Notes: a model not told the origin generated them from the letters alone. DNA of 64,000 bases from Nocardia amikacinitolerans NBRC 108937 (GCF_001612615.1 NZ_BDAU01000032.1:100793-164792); one strand, 5' to 3'; numbered from the stretch's first letter, positions 32,244 through 42,777 are shown. Program-made: numbers and translations.

Positions 32244-33395
32244 ATGAGTGGTGCGGTCCGGCCGGTCACCGGGATCGTCCTGGCCGGTGCGACCCTGCGG
32301 GCGCCGTTGACCTGCGTCGGACCGCTGGTACCGGCCATCGCCCACGACACCGGGCTGTCCGCCGCGACGGCGGGACTGCTCACCGCGCTGCCGCTGCTGG
32401 TTTTCGCGGCGGTGCCCGCGATGGTGCTGCACACCGTGCATCGCGGGGCCGAACAGCTCGTGCGGCTCGCCTTGGCCGCGCTGCTGCTGGGGATCGTGCT
32501 GCGCTCGATGCCCGGCTCGACGGGTCTGTTCGCCGGGACGGTGGTCATCGCGGCGGCGATCGGGTACGCCAACGTGCTGCTGCCCGCGATCGTCCGCGGC
32601 GCCGTCCCCGCCGCGCGGATCATGACGGTCACCGCGGGCTACGTGGCGGCGATGACCGCGGCGGCCGCCGTGTCGTCGGGGATCGCGGTGCCGCTGGCCG
32701 AAAACTTGCCCGGTGGATGGCGTTCCGCGCTCGCCGCCGCGGCGCTGCTGGTCGTCGTCGCACTACGGGCGTGGTCGACCACGGAGTCCATGCCGAAGCC
32801 GCCGCGGCCCGCGCCCCGCGTACCGATGCCGTGGAACTCCACGCTGGCCTGGCAGGTCAGCGTCTTCATGGGATTGCAGGCGCTGGGGTTCTACACCACC
32901 CTCGCGTGGCTGCCGAGCGTGCTGCACGACAACGGGACAGCACCGTGGGCAGCCGGATTCGCGCTGTTCACCGTCCAGATCCTCGGTCTGGCCGCCATCA
33001 ACGCGATGCCGTGGCTGGCACGCACGGTCGCGGCCAAGCGGCGCCTCGCGGTGGCGGCCAGCGCGGTCGAGGCCACGGGGTTCCTGCTGCTGGCCCTCGC
33101 GCCCGGTGCGGCCCCGCTGGCGATCGGACTGCTCGGCATCGGGTCAGGGGCCTGCCTCGCCTCGGCAATGGTATTCCAGAGCGAACGCGCCGCCGACGCG
33201 GCCGCGGCCACCGCCCTCGCGGCCATGGCTCAAACCGTCGGCTTCGTTCTCGCCGCCCTCGGCCCGGTCCTGCTCGGCATCCTGCGCGACCACACCCGGA
33301 GCTGGGTCCCCGCGCTGCTCGCCCTCACCGCCGTCACCGTCGTGCAGGCGTTCACCGCGGCGCGGGCAGGACGCCCGGACACCGTGCGGCACTAG
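32244..33395 (+). CDS. MFS transporter (CynX/NimT-like)
   Basis: 383 residues with about twelve hydrophobic helices. It has the TGLSAATAGLLTALPLLVFAAV segment typical of cyanate/nitroimidazole-type MFS members and a cytoplasmic loop near residue 180 (MPKPPRPAPRVPMPW). The ATG follows the cytochrome stop with no gap, so it is the last gene of the dpg operon and the probable exporter of its product (inference). No stop-proximal terminator stands out in the next 200 bases. Confidence 0.85.
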   Translation: MSGAVRPVTGIVLAGATLRAPLTCVGPLVPAIAHDTGLSAATAGLLTALPLLVFAAVPAMVLHTVHRGAEQLVRLALAALLLGIVLRSMPGSTGLFAGTVVIAAAIGYANVLLPAIVRGAVPAARIMTVTAGYVAAMTAAAAVSSGIAVPLAENLPGGWRSALAAAALLVVVALRAWSTTESMPKPPRPAPRVPMPWNSTLAWQVSVFMGLQALGFYTTLAWLPSVLHDNGTAPWAAGFALFTVQILGLAAINAMPWLARTVAAKRRLAVAASAVEATGFLLLALAPGAAPLAIGLLGIGSGACLASAMVFQSERAADAAAATALAAMAQTVGFVLAALGPVLLGILRDHTRSWVPALLALTAVTVVQAFTAARAGRPDTVRH

Positions 33396-33612
33396 GCTTT
33401 CCGACATCGGTCCAGCGAGTCGCCTCGAATCTGCCCGAGCGGGTCGGCGCACCCACCGGCATCACCTCATGGCGCCGGCCGCCGCGCGAATTCGACACGG
33501 CGGGGACGGGAATCGTGCGTCGCCGACGAAACGCGGCGCACCGCACAGGTGAGGTATACGATTCGGCAGGCGCCGTGAAAGGCGCTCGGCTGCGGAATCG
33601 TTGGAGGACCAC

Positions 33613-34512
33613 GTGTCCGATGTGTTCGACGCCGTCGTGACCGAACTCGGCGCGAACGGCGGCGGCGCGGGCTTGCTCTCGGAGCTGGTCCGGCACCTCA
33701 GGCAGAATCGGACGGCGCTGCGCGAGGAATGGGCGCGACTGATCACCGAGGCTCAGCTGCTGACCGCGATGACCGCCGAGGAGATGTTCTCCGAGGTCAC
33801 CTCGGTCTACGACAACTACGTGGCGGTGCTGGAGACCGGTTCGGTCGAGGCGCTACAGGATTACGCGCGCGATTTGTCCGAGCGCATCATCCCGCGCGGA
33901 GTCGAGACCGACGAGGTCCTCGGCATCGTGCTGCTGCTGCGAGATGTGCTGGCGCGCTCGCTGTTCGAGAAGTACCAGTCCGATTTCGACCTGCTGAACC
34001 GAGTGCTGGACGCCTACGAGCCCGCGGCCAACCGCATCGCGAGCACGGTGGCGATCTCGTTCGTCGAGGAACGTGAGCGCATCATCCGCCAGCAGCAGGA
34101 AGCCATCCGGGAGCTGTCCACCCCGGTGCTCCAGGTGCGCGAGCAGCTGCTGATCCTGCCGATCATCGGCGTGCTGGACGGCCAACGCGCCCGCCAGCTG
34201 ACCGAACAGCTGCTGCGCGCGATCAGGAACAACCGCGCCAAGGTCGTCGTCATCGACATCACCGGTGTGCCGACGATCGACTCCACCGTCGCCAACCACC
34301 TGGTCCAGACCGTCGACGCCTCCGGCCTGATGGGCGCCAGCGTGATCATCACCGGCCTGTCCTCGGAGATCGCGCTCACCCTGGTCACCATCGGCCTCGA
34401 CCTGTCGAAGATGAACGCGGTCGGCGACCTCCAGGGCGGTATCGAGGAGGCCGAACGCCTGCTCGGCTACGAGGTGAGCCGCAGCGGCGAGCAGGCGGCG
34501 CCCGCGAACTGA
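33613..34512 (+). CDS. RsbR-like STAS-domain protein
   Basis: 299 residues from the GTG at 33613 with GGAGGA upstream. The N-terminal half (about 15-165) is an all-helical RsbR N-domain (LLRDVLARSLFEKYQSDFDLLNRVLDAYEP). The linker helix RERIIRQQQEAIRELSTPVLQV leads into a C-terminal STAS domain (LLILPIIGVLDGQRARQLTEQLL and VVVIDITGVPTIDSTVANHLV). The STAS Ser/Thr pair that RsbT-type kinases phosphorylate is present. RsbR proteins form stressosomes controlling sigma factors; no kinase or phosphatase partner is adjacent here. Confidence 0.88.
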   Translation: MSDVFDAVVTELGANGGGAGLLSELVRHLRQNRTALREEWARLITEAQLLTAMTAEEMFSEVTSVYDNYVAVLETGSVEALQDYARDLSERIIPRGVETDEVLGIVLLLRDVLARSLFEKYQSDFDLLNRVLDAYEPAANRIASTVAISFVEERERIIRQQQEAIRELSTPVLQVREQLLILPIIGVLDGQRARQLTEQLLRAIRNNRAKVVVIDITGVPTIDSTVANHLVQTVDASGLMGASVIITGLSSEIALTLVTIGLDLSKMNAVGDLQGGIEEAERLLGYEVSRSGEQAAPAN

Positions 34513-34522
34513 CCGGTCGCGC

Positions 34523-36985
34523 TCAGTTCTCGCCGTCGCGGCCGTAGCCGAGCCGCACGTCGTGCACGGCCTCGCCGCCCGACACCGTCACTCGGCTGGT
34601 CACCGGCGGATATCCGCGCGCGACAACTGTGTACTGCCCCTCCGGCAGATCGGGGACGACGTACCGGCCGTCGGCGTCAGTGCGCGCGGTGGCCGTCAGA
34701 TCGCCCGCCATGTCCAGCAGCATGATCTGCACATCCGGCACAACGCGGCCGTCGGCCAGCGCCGATCCGGCGAGCACGGCGTTCGGTTCCATGTCGATGT
34801 CGTGGCGTAGCAGCCCGCTGTCCGGCACGGTGAGCGTGGTCGCGTGCGGGCGCATGTGCTCGGCGAGCGCGACCATCGTGTAGGTGCCGGAGACGACCCC
34901 GTGACAGACGTAGGCGCCGTCGTCCGCGGTGACCGTCGCGCCGACGACCTCGCCCTGTCGATCGGTCAGGGTCACGGTGGCGCCGCCGAGCGGTTTGCCG
35001 CTGCCCGACGATCTGACCGTTCCGGACACGGTGCCCGACCCCATCAGCTTCACGTCGAGTTCCTGGGGCCACGAGCCCGCGACGACGCTGACCGCGGTCG
35101 GCTGGTGCCCGGCCGCGGCCGCGATCAGCACGTAGGTGCTCGCGTCCGGCACATCGATGGAGTAACCGCCGTTGGCGTCGCCCACCGCCCGCGCGACCTG
35201 ACGCCCGCTCTTGTCGATCAGCGTCAGCGCGGCGTCGGGCACCGGATGCCCGTCCTCGTGCTGGATGCGGCCGAACAGCGAACGGGATTCCGCCGCGGCG
35301 GCGAGCACCGGTTCCGGTTCGGAGAAGACCTCCGCCGCGCCCGCCCATACCTGCGACTCCGCCCAGCTCTTCGAGTTGTCCGCACCGTCCGGCCCCGGCT
35401 CGGGCACGATCGGATCGTCTTGCAGTGGAATCTCTTTCATGAGCATCAGCACAACGCCCGCGAGCACCGCGACCGCCGCCGCGACGTAGAACACGCCAGC
35501 CATCGCGTCGGTGAAGCCGATCAGGATCGGCGCGCGCAGGTCCGCGGGCATGGCGGCGAGTTCACCGGTGTCGCTTTGCAACTCGCCGAGCCGGGCGGTG
35601 TCGAAGCCCTCCGGCAGCTGCCCGCCGAAGGCGTCGACGATCCGGCCGGGCAGCAGATTGAACAGGATGGTCAGGAAGATCGCGACACCGAGCGTGCCGC
35701 CCATCTGACGGAAGAAGGTGGCGGCCGCGGTCGAGACGCCCATGTCGGTGCGCGGTCCCGCGTTCTGCGCGGCGATGATCAGCGTCTGCATGCACGCGCC
35801 GAGGCCGCAGCCGATCACCCCGCCGTACAACAGCGGCTCCCACAGCGGGCTGTCGTAGTGCACCCCGCCGTGCAACGCCGCGCCGAGCGCGATCAGGAAG
35901 CAGCCTGCCACCGGCAGGATCTTGTACCTGCCGGTGAGCTTGGTGACGATTCCGGCGATCTGCGCGCCGATCATGATGCCGACCACCAGCGGCAGCATCA
36001 GCAGGCCCGCCTTCGTCGGCGAATATCCGCGCACCACTTGGAAATACAGCGGCACGAGCACGATCGCGCCGAACATCGCGATGCCGACGATGAAGCCGCC
36101 GACGATGGACACGCTGAAGGTGGAGTTACGGAACAATCGCAGCGGGATCAGCGCCGCGTCCTTCATCAGGAACTCCACGAACACGAACAGCACCAAGCCG
36201 GCCGCGCCGACGCCGTAGCAGATCAGCGCCCGGTCCGAGGTCCAGCCCCATTCCCTGCCCTGTTCGGCGACGATCAGCAGCGGCACAACGCAAATGGTGA
36301 GCGTCAGCGCGCCGAACCAGTCGATGCGGTGCGGCTGGCGCTGATGCGGCACATCGAGCACCTTGGCGACCACCACGAACGCGAGCAGGCCGATGGGCAC
36401 GTTCACCAGGAACACCCAACGCCAGCCCGCCAAGCCCGCGAGCTCGTCGTAGCCGGAGAACAGCCCGCCGAGCACCGGCCCGAGCACGGTGGAGGAACCG
36501 AACACCACCATGAAATAGCCTTGGTACCGGACCCTTTCGCGCGCGGGGACGATATCGCCGAGGATGGTGAACGCCAGTGACATCAGGCCGCCGGCGCCGA
36601 GTCCTTGGAACGCGCGGAACGCGGCGAGCTCGTACATCGAGGTGGCGAACGTGCACGCCACCGAGCCGGCCACGAACAGTCCGATGGCGATGAGGTACCA
36701 CGGTTTACGGCCGTAGATGTCGGCGAGCTTGCCGTAGAGCGGCGTGGTGATGGTCGCGGTGATCAGATAAGCCGTTGTCGCCCAAGCCTGTTCGTCGAAT
36801 CCGTGCAGGCTGTTCGCGATCGGCACGATCGCGACGCTGACGATGTTCTGGTCGAGCGCGGCGAGGAAGATGCCGAGCAGCAGGCCGGAGAGGATGGTGA
36901 GAATCTGCCGATGCGACAGTTGCGCGCCCGCCTCGGCCGCCAGGTCCGGCTTCGGCGCCGGAGCCTGGGTGGTCGTATTGGTCAT
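34523..36985 (-). CDS. DHA2-type MFS efflux pump fused to carboxypeptidase-regulatory-like domains
   Basis: 820 residues. The first 530 are a 14-helix EmrB/QacA-type drug:H+ antiporter, with LDQNIVSVAIVPIANSL in helix 1, YGKLADIYGRKP as the loop signature, and GPVLGGLFSG as motif C. After a Pro/Glu-rich linker come three repeats of about 80 residues (SLFGRIQHEDGHPVPDAAL, GTVSGTVRSSGSGKPLGGAT, LAGSALADGRVVPDVQI). Each has the beta-sandwich pattern of CarboxypepD_reg domains. This fusion is found in some actinomycetes; the extra domains may bind the cell wall or the substrate. AGGG precedes the ATG at 36985. Confidence 0.88.
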   Translation of the reverse strand: MTNTTTQAPAPKPDLAAEAGAQLSHRQILTILSGLLLGIFLAALDQNIVSVAIVPIANSLHGFDEQAWATTAYLITATITTPLYGKLADIYGRKPWYLIAIGLFVAGSVACTFATSMYELAAFRAFQGLGAGGLMSLAFTILGDIVPARERVRYQGYFMVVFGSSTVLGPVLGGLFSGYDELAGLAGWRWVFLVNVPIGLLAFVVVAKVLDVPHQRQPHRIDWFGALTLTICVVPLLIVAEQGREWGWTSDRALICYGVGAAGLVLFVFVEFLMKDAALIPLRLFRNSTFSVSIVGGFIVGIAMFGAIVLVPLYFQVVRGYSPTKAGLLMLPLVVGIMIGAQIAGIVTKLTGRYKILPVAGCFLIALGAALHGGVHYDSPLWEPLLYGGVIGCGLGACMQTLIIAAQNAGPRTDMGVSTAAATFFRQMGGTLGVAIFLTILFNLLPGRIVDAFGGQLPEGFDTARLGELQSDTGELAAMPADLRAPILIGFTDAMAGVFYVAAAVAVLAGVVLMLMKEIPLQDDPIVPEPGPDGADNSKSWAESQVWAGAAEVFSEPEPVLAAAAESRSLFGRIQHEDGHPVPDAALTLIDKSGRQVARAVGDANGGYSIDVPDASTYVLIAAAAGHQPTAVSVVAGSWPQELDVKLMGSGTVSGTVRSSGSGKPLGGATVTLTDRQGEVVGATVTADDGAYVCHGVVSGTYTMVALAEHMRPHATTLTVPDSGLLRHDIDMEPNAVLAGSALADGRVVPDVQIMLLDMAGDLTATARTDADGRYVVPDLPEGQYTVVARGYPPVTSRVTVSGGEAVHDVRLGYGRDGEN

Positions 36986-37387
36986 GTAGATGCCCTGGTT
37001 CTGATCGTCCAACGGTTGCGATCTTGCGTTCGGAACAAAGCGCATCCGGCGGCCGCGAGCGACCGAGCCATGCGCCACAAGCGATCTGCGCTGTCGTACT
37101 GATAGATCAAGGGGATGCTGCGACCCGGCGAGCTTACCGGTGGGCCGCGTTGGCTCGGCATCGAGGCCGAAGGTCGCGCGTCCCTACCCGGGCGCGGCGA
37201 TTGCTGTTCAGTAACCGCAGGCGGTATCCTTGACCTTCGATTCCAACGAGTCTCATAATCTCGCTCTCGGCTAGTGGATGGCAGCACCAAACCCCGTTCG
37301 GATCGGCAGGGTGGGCGATCGCCGGATCCGGCGGGTTCCAAGCAATGTGGACACCGACCGCGCGTCGTTCGTCGAACGGGGATTCGC
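36986..37387. other. gene-free divergent region
   Basis: About 400 bases between the divergent MFS and diguanylate cyclase genes. No ORF with codon bias, no strong inverted repeat and no tRNA is visible. It must hold both promoters. Confidence 0.4.
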
Positions 37388-38686
37388 ATGGACGAGAACA
37401 AGACCATGGTGGGCGATCCGGAGCAGGTGGCCGAGCGGTACCGATCGCTGGTCGAACACTCCCCCGATGCCATTTGCGTACACGAAGGCGGCGTCGTCGT
37501 CTATCTCAATCCGGCCGGGGTTCGCCTACTGGCGGCCAGGTCCGCGGACGAGATCGTCGGGCGCCCGGTCAGCGACTTCGTCGCACCCGATTCGGTCGCC
37601 TCGACGCTGGCCCGAATAGAGGGTTCGCCCAGTACCGGCGACGCCTCGAAGCGGGCGGTCCTCACCTTGCTGCGCGCCGACGGGGCTCGCATCCCGGTGC
37701 AGACCGTCTCGGTGCTCACCATCTGGCAGGGCAGGCGCGCCTACCAGGTGGTGCTGCACGATCTGAGCGCCCAGCACGCGGCCGAGCAGGCCCAGCGCCG
37801 GGCCGAACAGCACTTCACCGCGATCGTCTCGCAACTGGAAGAGGGCGTCGTCGTGATAAGCAGGCAGGGCATGATCGAGTCGATCAACCCGGCCGCAGTG
37901 CGCATATTCGGTTGTCGCGGTGTACAACTCGTCGGCGCCAGGTTCGACGCGCTGCCGTTGCGCATGGTCGACAGCGACGGCGTTCCGCTGCCGCCCACCC
38001 GTCATCCGGTCGCGCGCACCATGGCGACCGGCGAGCCGGTCACCCGCTTCGTCTTCGGCGTGGACGGCACCGACCATCACCGCCGCTGGCTGGCGGGCAA
38101 CTGCCGCCTGCTCGAGCCGACCGACCGGAGATCGCCGGTGGTCAGCTCGTTCACCGACATCACCGCCACCAGGGCAAGCCAGCGCGAATTGCAGTACCAG
38201 GCCACGCACGACGGGCTGACCGGGCTGCTGAACCGGCCCACCATCCTGTCCGATCTCGAGACCGCCCTCGCCCATCCCGCGGGCGGTCCGCTATCGGCGG
38301 TGCTGTTCGTCGACCTCGACGGGTTCAAGGCCATCAACGACTCGCACGGGCACGTGGCCGGCGACGTCGTGCTGCAAATCGTTGCCCAGCGGCTGCTGCG
38401 CGCGGTACGCCGCGGCGATCTTGTCGGCAGGCTCGGCGGCGACGAGTTCCTCGTCCTGCTCGGCGGGCACGAGCTCGGCCCGGAGGCGGTCATCCAGCGG
38501 CTCGCCGCCTCGGTGGCGGAACCTATTGTCGCCCAAGGACATCGGCTCGCGGTCCGGGCCTCGATCGGCGTCACGCTGATCGTGCCCGGCGATCCGCGCA
38601 CCGCGACCGAGATCCTGCACGACGCCGACACCGCGATGTACCACCAGAAGGCGCACCCGATACAGCTGGACGCAGTCAACCAATAA
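37388..38686 (+). CDS. PAS-PAS-GGDEF diguanylate cyclase
   Basis: 432 residues. Two PAS domains (about 15-125 and 140-255) precede a GGDEF domain (about 265-425) with the intact active site RLGGDEF at 348-354. An inhibitory RxxD site (RRGD at 341-344) lies exactly five residues before it, so c-di-GMP product inhibition is expected. TRASQRELQYQATHDGLTGLLNR is the usual linker into the cyclase. There is no EAL domain and no membrane segment, so it should be a cytosolic sensor. GGGGA precedes the ATG at 37388. Signal unknown. Confidence 0.92.
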   Translation: MDENKTMVGDPEQVAERYRSLVEHSPDAICVHEGGVVVYLNPAGVRLLAARSADEIVGRPVSDFVAPDSVASTLARIEGSPSTGDASKRAVLTLLRADGARIPVQTVSVLTIWQGRRAYQVVLHDLSAQHAAEQAQRRAEQHFTAIVSQLEEGVVVISRQGMIESINPAAVRIFGCRGVQLVGARFDALPLRMVDSDGVPLPPTRHPVARTMATGEPVTRFVFGVDGTDHHRRWLAGNCRLLEPTDRRSPVVSSFTDITATRASQRELQYQATHDGLTGLLNRPTILSDLETALAHPAGGPLSAVLFVDLDGFKAINDSHGHVAGDVVLQIVAQRLLRAVRRGDLVGRLGGDEFLVLLGGHELGPEAVIQRLAASVAEPIVAQGHRLAVRASIGVTLIVPGDPRTATEILHDADTAMYHQKAHPIQLDAVNQ

Positions 38687-38815
38687 CCGCGCACGGGCGG
38701 AGGTACGCCCGGCAGGCGCTGCCGGACGGAGTCCGTCGATAGCCGCGTATGGCCGCAGCGAAGGCGGAGGTACGCCCACGCGGCTGGACGCAGTCAACCC
38801 AATAACCGCGCACGG
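38665..38815. repeat. duplicated 3' end of the diguanylate cyclase gene
   Basis: A 32-base block covering the last codons and stop of the cyclase gene (38665-38696) recurs at 38783-38815 with a single inserted C. A second block, GGCGGAGGTACGCCC, occurs at 38696-38710 and 38763-38777. The order is A-B-(spacer)-B'-A', all in the same orientation. It looks like a local duplication with rearrangement. Confidence 0.75.
38710..38737. terminator. two adjacent hairpins between convergent genes
   Basis: CGGCAG-gcg-CTGCCG (38710-38724) is immediately followed by GACGGA-g-TCCGTC (38725-38737). They lie just after the cyclase stop and before the end of the convergent PucR gene. There is no U-tract. Confidence 0.5.
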
Positions 38816-38837
38816 CAGAGAGGAAGGCGGTGACCGG

Positions 38838-40076
38838 TCAGGCGGTGTCGTTCGCCGGGTAGAGCCGGTGGATGGTGAGCGCCGCGGCGAGCATCCGCGA
38901 GTTGGTGGGGTCGGCGGGATCGATGCCGGTCAGCTCGGCGATGCGGCGCAGCCGATAACTGAACGTGTTCGGGTGCACGTGCAGGCGCGCGGCGGCGGCC
39001 TTGCGGTCCGAGCCGTACTCCAGGTGCGCCTCCAGCGCCTCGAGCAGGTGCGGGTTGTTCAGCAGCGGGGCGATGCGCTGGGCGAGCCGGTCGCGCGCCG
39101 GGCCCGGCCTGGTGAGCTGGTACTCGAGCAGCAGGTCGTCGAGGTGGTAGCGGCCGGTCGGGCGGTTGAGCAACCGGGCGAGGGTCGCCACCTCGGCCGC
39201 CTGTTCCGCGGAGCCGGGGAGATCCGCACGCGGCACGCCGCGGGACTCGGCCAGATACACCGGGGTGCCGAACTGCTCGGCGAGTTCCGTGGCGAGGCCC
39301 CGATGGCGCGCGGCATCGGGGGCGATGGACTCGGAGTGGTTGGGCAGCAACGCGATTCCGGTTCCGCCGTCGAAGGTGACCAGCGCGGTGCCGTTGCTGA
39401 GCGCGTCCAGCGTGCGGTGCAGGATGCGAATGCGGCGGCGGGCGAGCAGGTCGGCGACCGAGTTGTACTGGTCGTCCGGGCGCAGATGGATGGCGAGAAC
39501 GGTGTAGCGGTCGGTCAGCGGCGTGTCCGCACGGGCGGCGAGCTCGTCGGCGGGTTGGCCGCGCAGCAGGGCGGCGCACAGTTCGCGGCGCGCCTCGCGT
39601 TCGGCGTTGTAGATGGACTGCTCGACCTCGGTGTAGGTCTCCACGACGGTGATGTTGATGTTCATGAGCAGGTCGAGCAGCCGCGAGACGACGACGATCA
39701 GTTCGTCCTTCTCGTCGATCCTGGCGAGCGCGGCGGCCTCGGCGAGCACCGACTGCGCGGAGCCGTGGATGGCCTCGATCAGGATCGCCAGCGGAAAACG
39801 GTCCTCGGCGTGCCGCTCGGCGACCGGCACCACGAACGCGGCGACCTCGGCCCTGCTGAACGCGCGCTCCTCCCCGATGGCCTGGAGCACGGCGCGCCCG
39901 CAGGCGTAGATGGTGGGCAGTACCTCGGCGGTGAAATGACCCGCGGGCAGCTCGGCGGCGGGCGGTGTGGCGCCGAGACCGGCGGCGAGCATCCGCTCGG
40001 AGATCTGAGGCCACCTGGTCAGCAAACGGGCCACCAGTGGGAGGTCCCCGGTCACCGGGGGTGAAGCGACAGCCAT
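38838..40076 (-). CDS. PucR/CdaR-type transcriptional regulator
   Basis: 412 residues from the ATG at 40076. The N-terminal 180 residues are helical, the middle is a GGDEF-like CdaR domain (YTVLAIHLRPDDQYN, NGTALVTFDGGTGIALLPN), and the C-terminal PucR HTH is clear: HLLEALEAHLEYGSDRKAAA then LHVHPNTFSYRLRRIAELTG. Members of this family regulate purine, sugar-acid or fatty-acid catabolism in actinomycetes. It is divergent from the secreted lipase gene at 40322, so lipase control is possible. Its 3' end faces the repeat/hairpin region. Confidence 0.88.
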   Translation of the reverse strand: MAVASPPVTGDLPLVARLLTRWPQISERMLAAGLGATPPAAELPAGHFTAEVLPTIYACGRAVLQAIGEERAFSRAEVAAFVVPVAERHAEDRFPLAILIEAIHGSAQSVLAEAAALARIDEKDELIVVVSRLLDLLMNINITVVETYTEVEQSIYNAEREARRELCAALLRGQPADELAARADTPLTDRYTVLAIHLRPDDQYNSVADLLARRRIRILHRTLDALSNGTALVTFDGGTGIALLPNHSESIAPDAARHRGLATELAEQFGTPVYLAESRGVPRADLPGSAEQAAEVATLARLLNRPTGRYHLDDLLLEYQLTRPGPARDRLAQRIAPLLNNPHLLEALEAHLEYGSDRKAAAARLHVHPNTFSYRLRRIAELTGIDPADPTNSRMLAAALTIHRLYPANDTA

Positions 40077-40321
40077 GGGCCGATTGTTGCCGACGACAGG
40101 GTTGACGACAACGCGTCGGTCGCGACCGCCAAGAACTTTGTCACCGACGACAACGGGCTCCGGATTTTCTTCGTCCAGCCGTGCAGTGACGACCTGGACC
40201 ATTCGGTATTGAATTTTCAGTACCGCCACCGCGAGATGGCGCGCGTCACAGCTGATACCCAATTGTGTTCTGCGCCATATCGATTTCGGGGGGCGCAACG
40301 TAGCGGATGGGAAGTACGGAA

Positions 40322-41488
40322 ATGTTTGCAACGAAGCAACGAGGCATACGCGCGCTCGCCTGCGCCGCGCTGATCGCGGGCTTGGCGCTGGCGCAGGGAT
40401 CGGCCGCGGGGGTGACGTTCGCCGACCCGGCCGTGGAGGGGAGTGCCGAGTCCGCCGCCGCCCAGGCGCTGGCCGACGCGATCACCGCCGGGCTGCTGCC
40501 AGCGGCCGACGGACGGCAGCCGAAGGCGATCGTGGACACCGGCAGCGGCGGTTCCGGTTGGGCCAAGAGCACCGCTTCGGCAGCCGTCGGGGAGGGCCCG
40601 GAGATGTCCGCGGCGCTCGCCGCGTTCGCCTACGGCCTCACAAATCCCGACGCCGCGCCGCCCGGCGCCAACCGGTGGGACTGCAAGCCGAGCGCCGCGC
40701 ATCCTCGCCCGGTGGTGCTGCTGCACGGCACCTGGCTCAACGCCTACGACACCTTCGCCTACATGTCGCCGCGACTGGCCAAGGCGGGCTACTGCGTCTT
40801 CGGCTTCAACTACGGCCGCTCCGGGCTGATGGAGGGCGGCGGCATCGGCACCGTCCTGCCCGGCCGTTTCGGCGTCGGCCCGATGGAGGAGTCCTCGCGC
40901 CAGCTCGCCGAATTCGTCGAGCAGGTGCGCGCGGCGACCGGTTCGGAGAAGGTCGACATCATCGGGCACTCGCAGGGCGGCACGGTCGCCAACCGGTACC
41001 TGAAGTTCGACGGCGGCGAGGGCAAGGTCGACAAGCTGATCACCTTCGGCGCCACCCACCACGGCACCTCGCTGATGGGCATCGCCGCGCTTGGCCGCGC
41101 GATCAACAACCTCGGCGTCAACATCCTGGGCTTCTACGAGCCCATCGTCGGGCTCTCCAACATTCAGCAGGCCGTCGGCTCCGCGTTCTACGCGACGCTG
41201 AACGCCAACGGCGACACCGTCCCCGGCGTGGCCTACACCGCGGTCGGCTCGCGCTACGACGAGGTCACCAACCCCTACGACTGGACCTTCCTGCGCCCAG
41301 GCCCGGACGCGACGGTCGACAACATCACCCTCCAGGCGGGTTGCGAGCAGGACGTCTCCGACCACCTGACCATGATGTACTCGCCCCGCTCCACCTCGAT
41401 CGCGCTGCGCGCACTCGACCCGACCGTCCCGACGGAACTGGCGTGCACCTTCAACCCCTGGCTGATCGGCGGCGGTGGCAGTCTCTGA
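40322..41488 (+). CDS. secreted lipase/esterase (EstA/lipase class 2 type)
   Basis: About 388 residues. A signal peptide (basic start TKQRGIRALACAALIAGLAL, cleavage near residue 33) precedes an alpha/beta hydrolase. HPRPVVLLHGTWLN is the oxyanion strand, and the nucleophile elbow is IIGHSQGGTVANRY with Ser as nucleophile; a later VSDHLTMMYSPR supplies the likely catalytic His. Four or more cysteines suggest disulfides, fitting export. Two ATG codons (40307, 40322) are possible; I prefer 40322. It is expected to hydrolyse acylglycerols outside the cell. Confidence 0.88.
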   Translation: MFATKQRGIRALACAALIAGLALAQGSAAGVTFADPAVEGSAESAAAQALADAITAGLLPAADGRQPKAIVDTGSGGSGWAKSTASAAVGEGPEMSAALAAFAYGLTNPDAAPPGANRWDCKPSAAHPRPVVLLHGTWLNAYDTFAYMSPRLAKAGYCVFGFNYGRSGLMEGGGIGTVLPGRFGVGPMEESSRQLAEFVEQVRAATGSEKVDIIGHSQGGTVANRYLKFDGGEGKVDKLITFGATHHGTSLMGIAALGRAINNLGVNILGFYEPIVGLSNIQQAVGSAFYATLNANGDTVPGVAYTAVGSRYDEVTNPYDWTFLRPGPDATVDNITLQAGCEQDVSDHLTMMYSPRSTSIALRALDPTVPTELACTFNPWLIGGGGSL

Positions 41489-41531
41489 GGCGACGCCGAG
41501 TTGGGTTGGCGCCCTCGGTATCCGGCTCGGC

Positions 41532-42674
<1,143 letters not shown>

Positions 42675-42732
42675 CTCATCATCTCCGCGGCGGGGGTGGT
42701 CGGCTTGCCAACACATTATGGCCAACATCCAA

Positions 42733-42742
42733 TTGCATGCAA
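42733..42742. promoter_or_regulatory. candidate TetR operator
   Basis: TTGCATGCAA is a perfect 10-bp palindrome midway between the divergent acyl-CoA dehydrogenase and TetR genes. Two copies of GCCAACA lie immediately to its left (about 42705-42727). Confidence 0.4.
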
Positions 42743-42777
42743 GGCAGCATGTACTTTCCGGCCGTTATACTGCACGA

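Noticed and set aside
33396..33612. Possible terminator or extra small gene after the MFS gene of the dpg operon
   Set aside because: No convincing stem-loop, and short frames here lack ribosome sites; only the start region of the RsbR-like gene is supported.
36986..37260. Small plus-strand frames upstream of the diguanylate cyclase
   Set aside because: No Shine-Dalgarno and Arg-rich random composition; they overlap the expected promoter of the divergent MFS gene.
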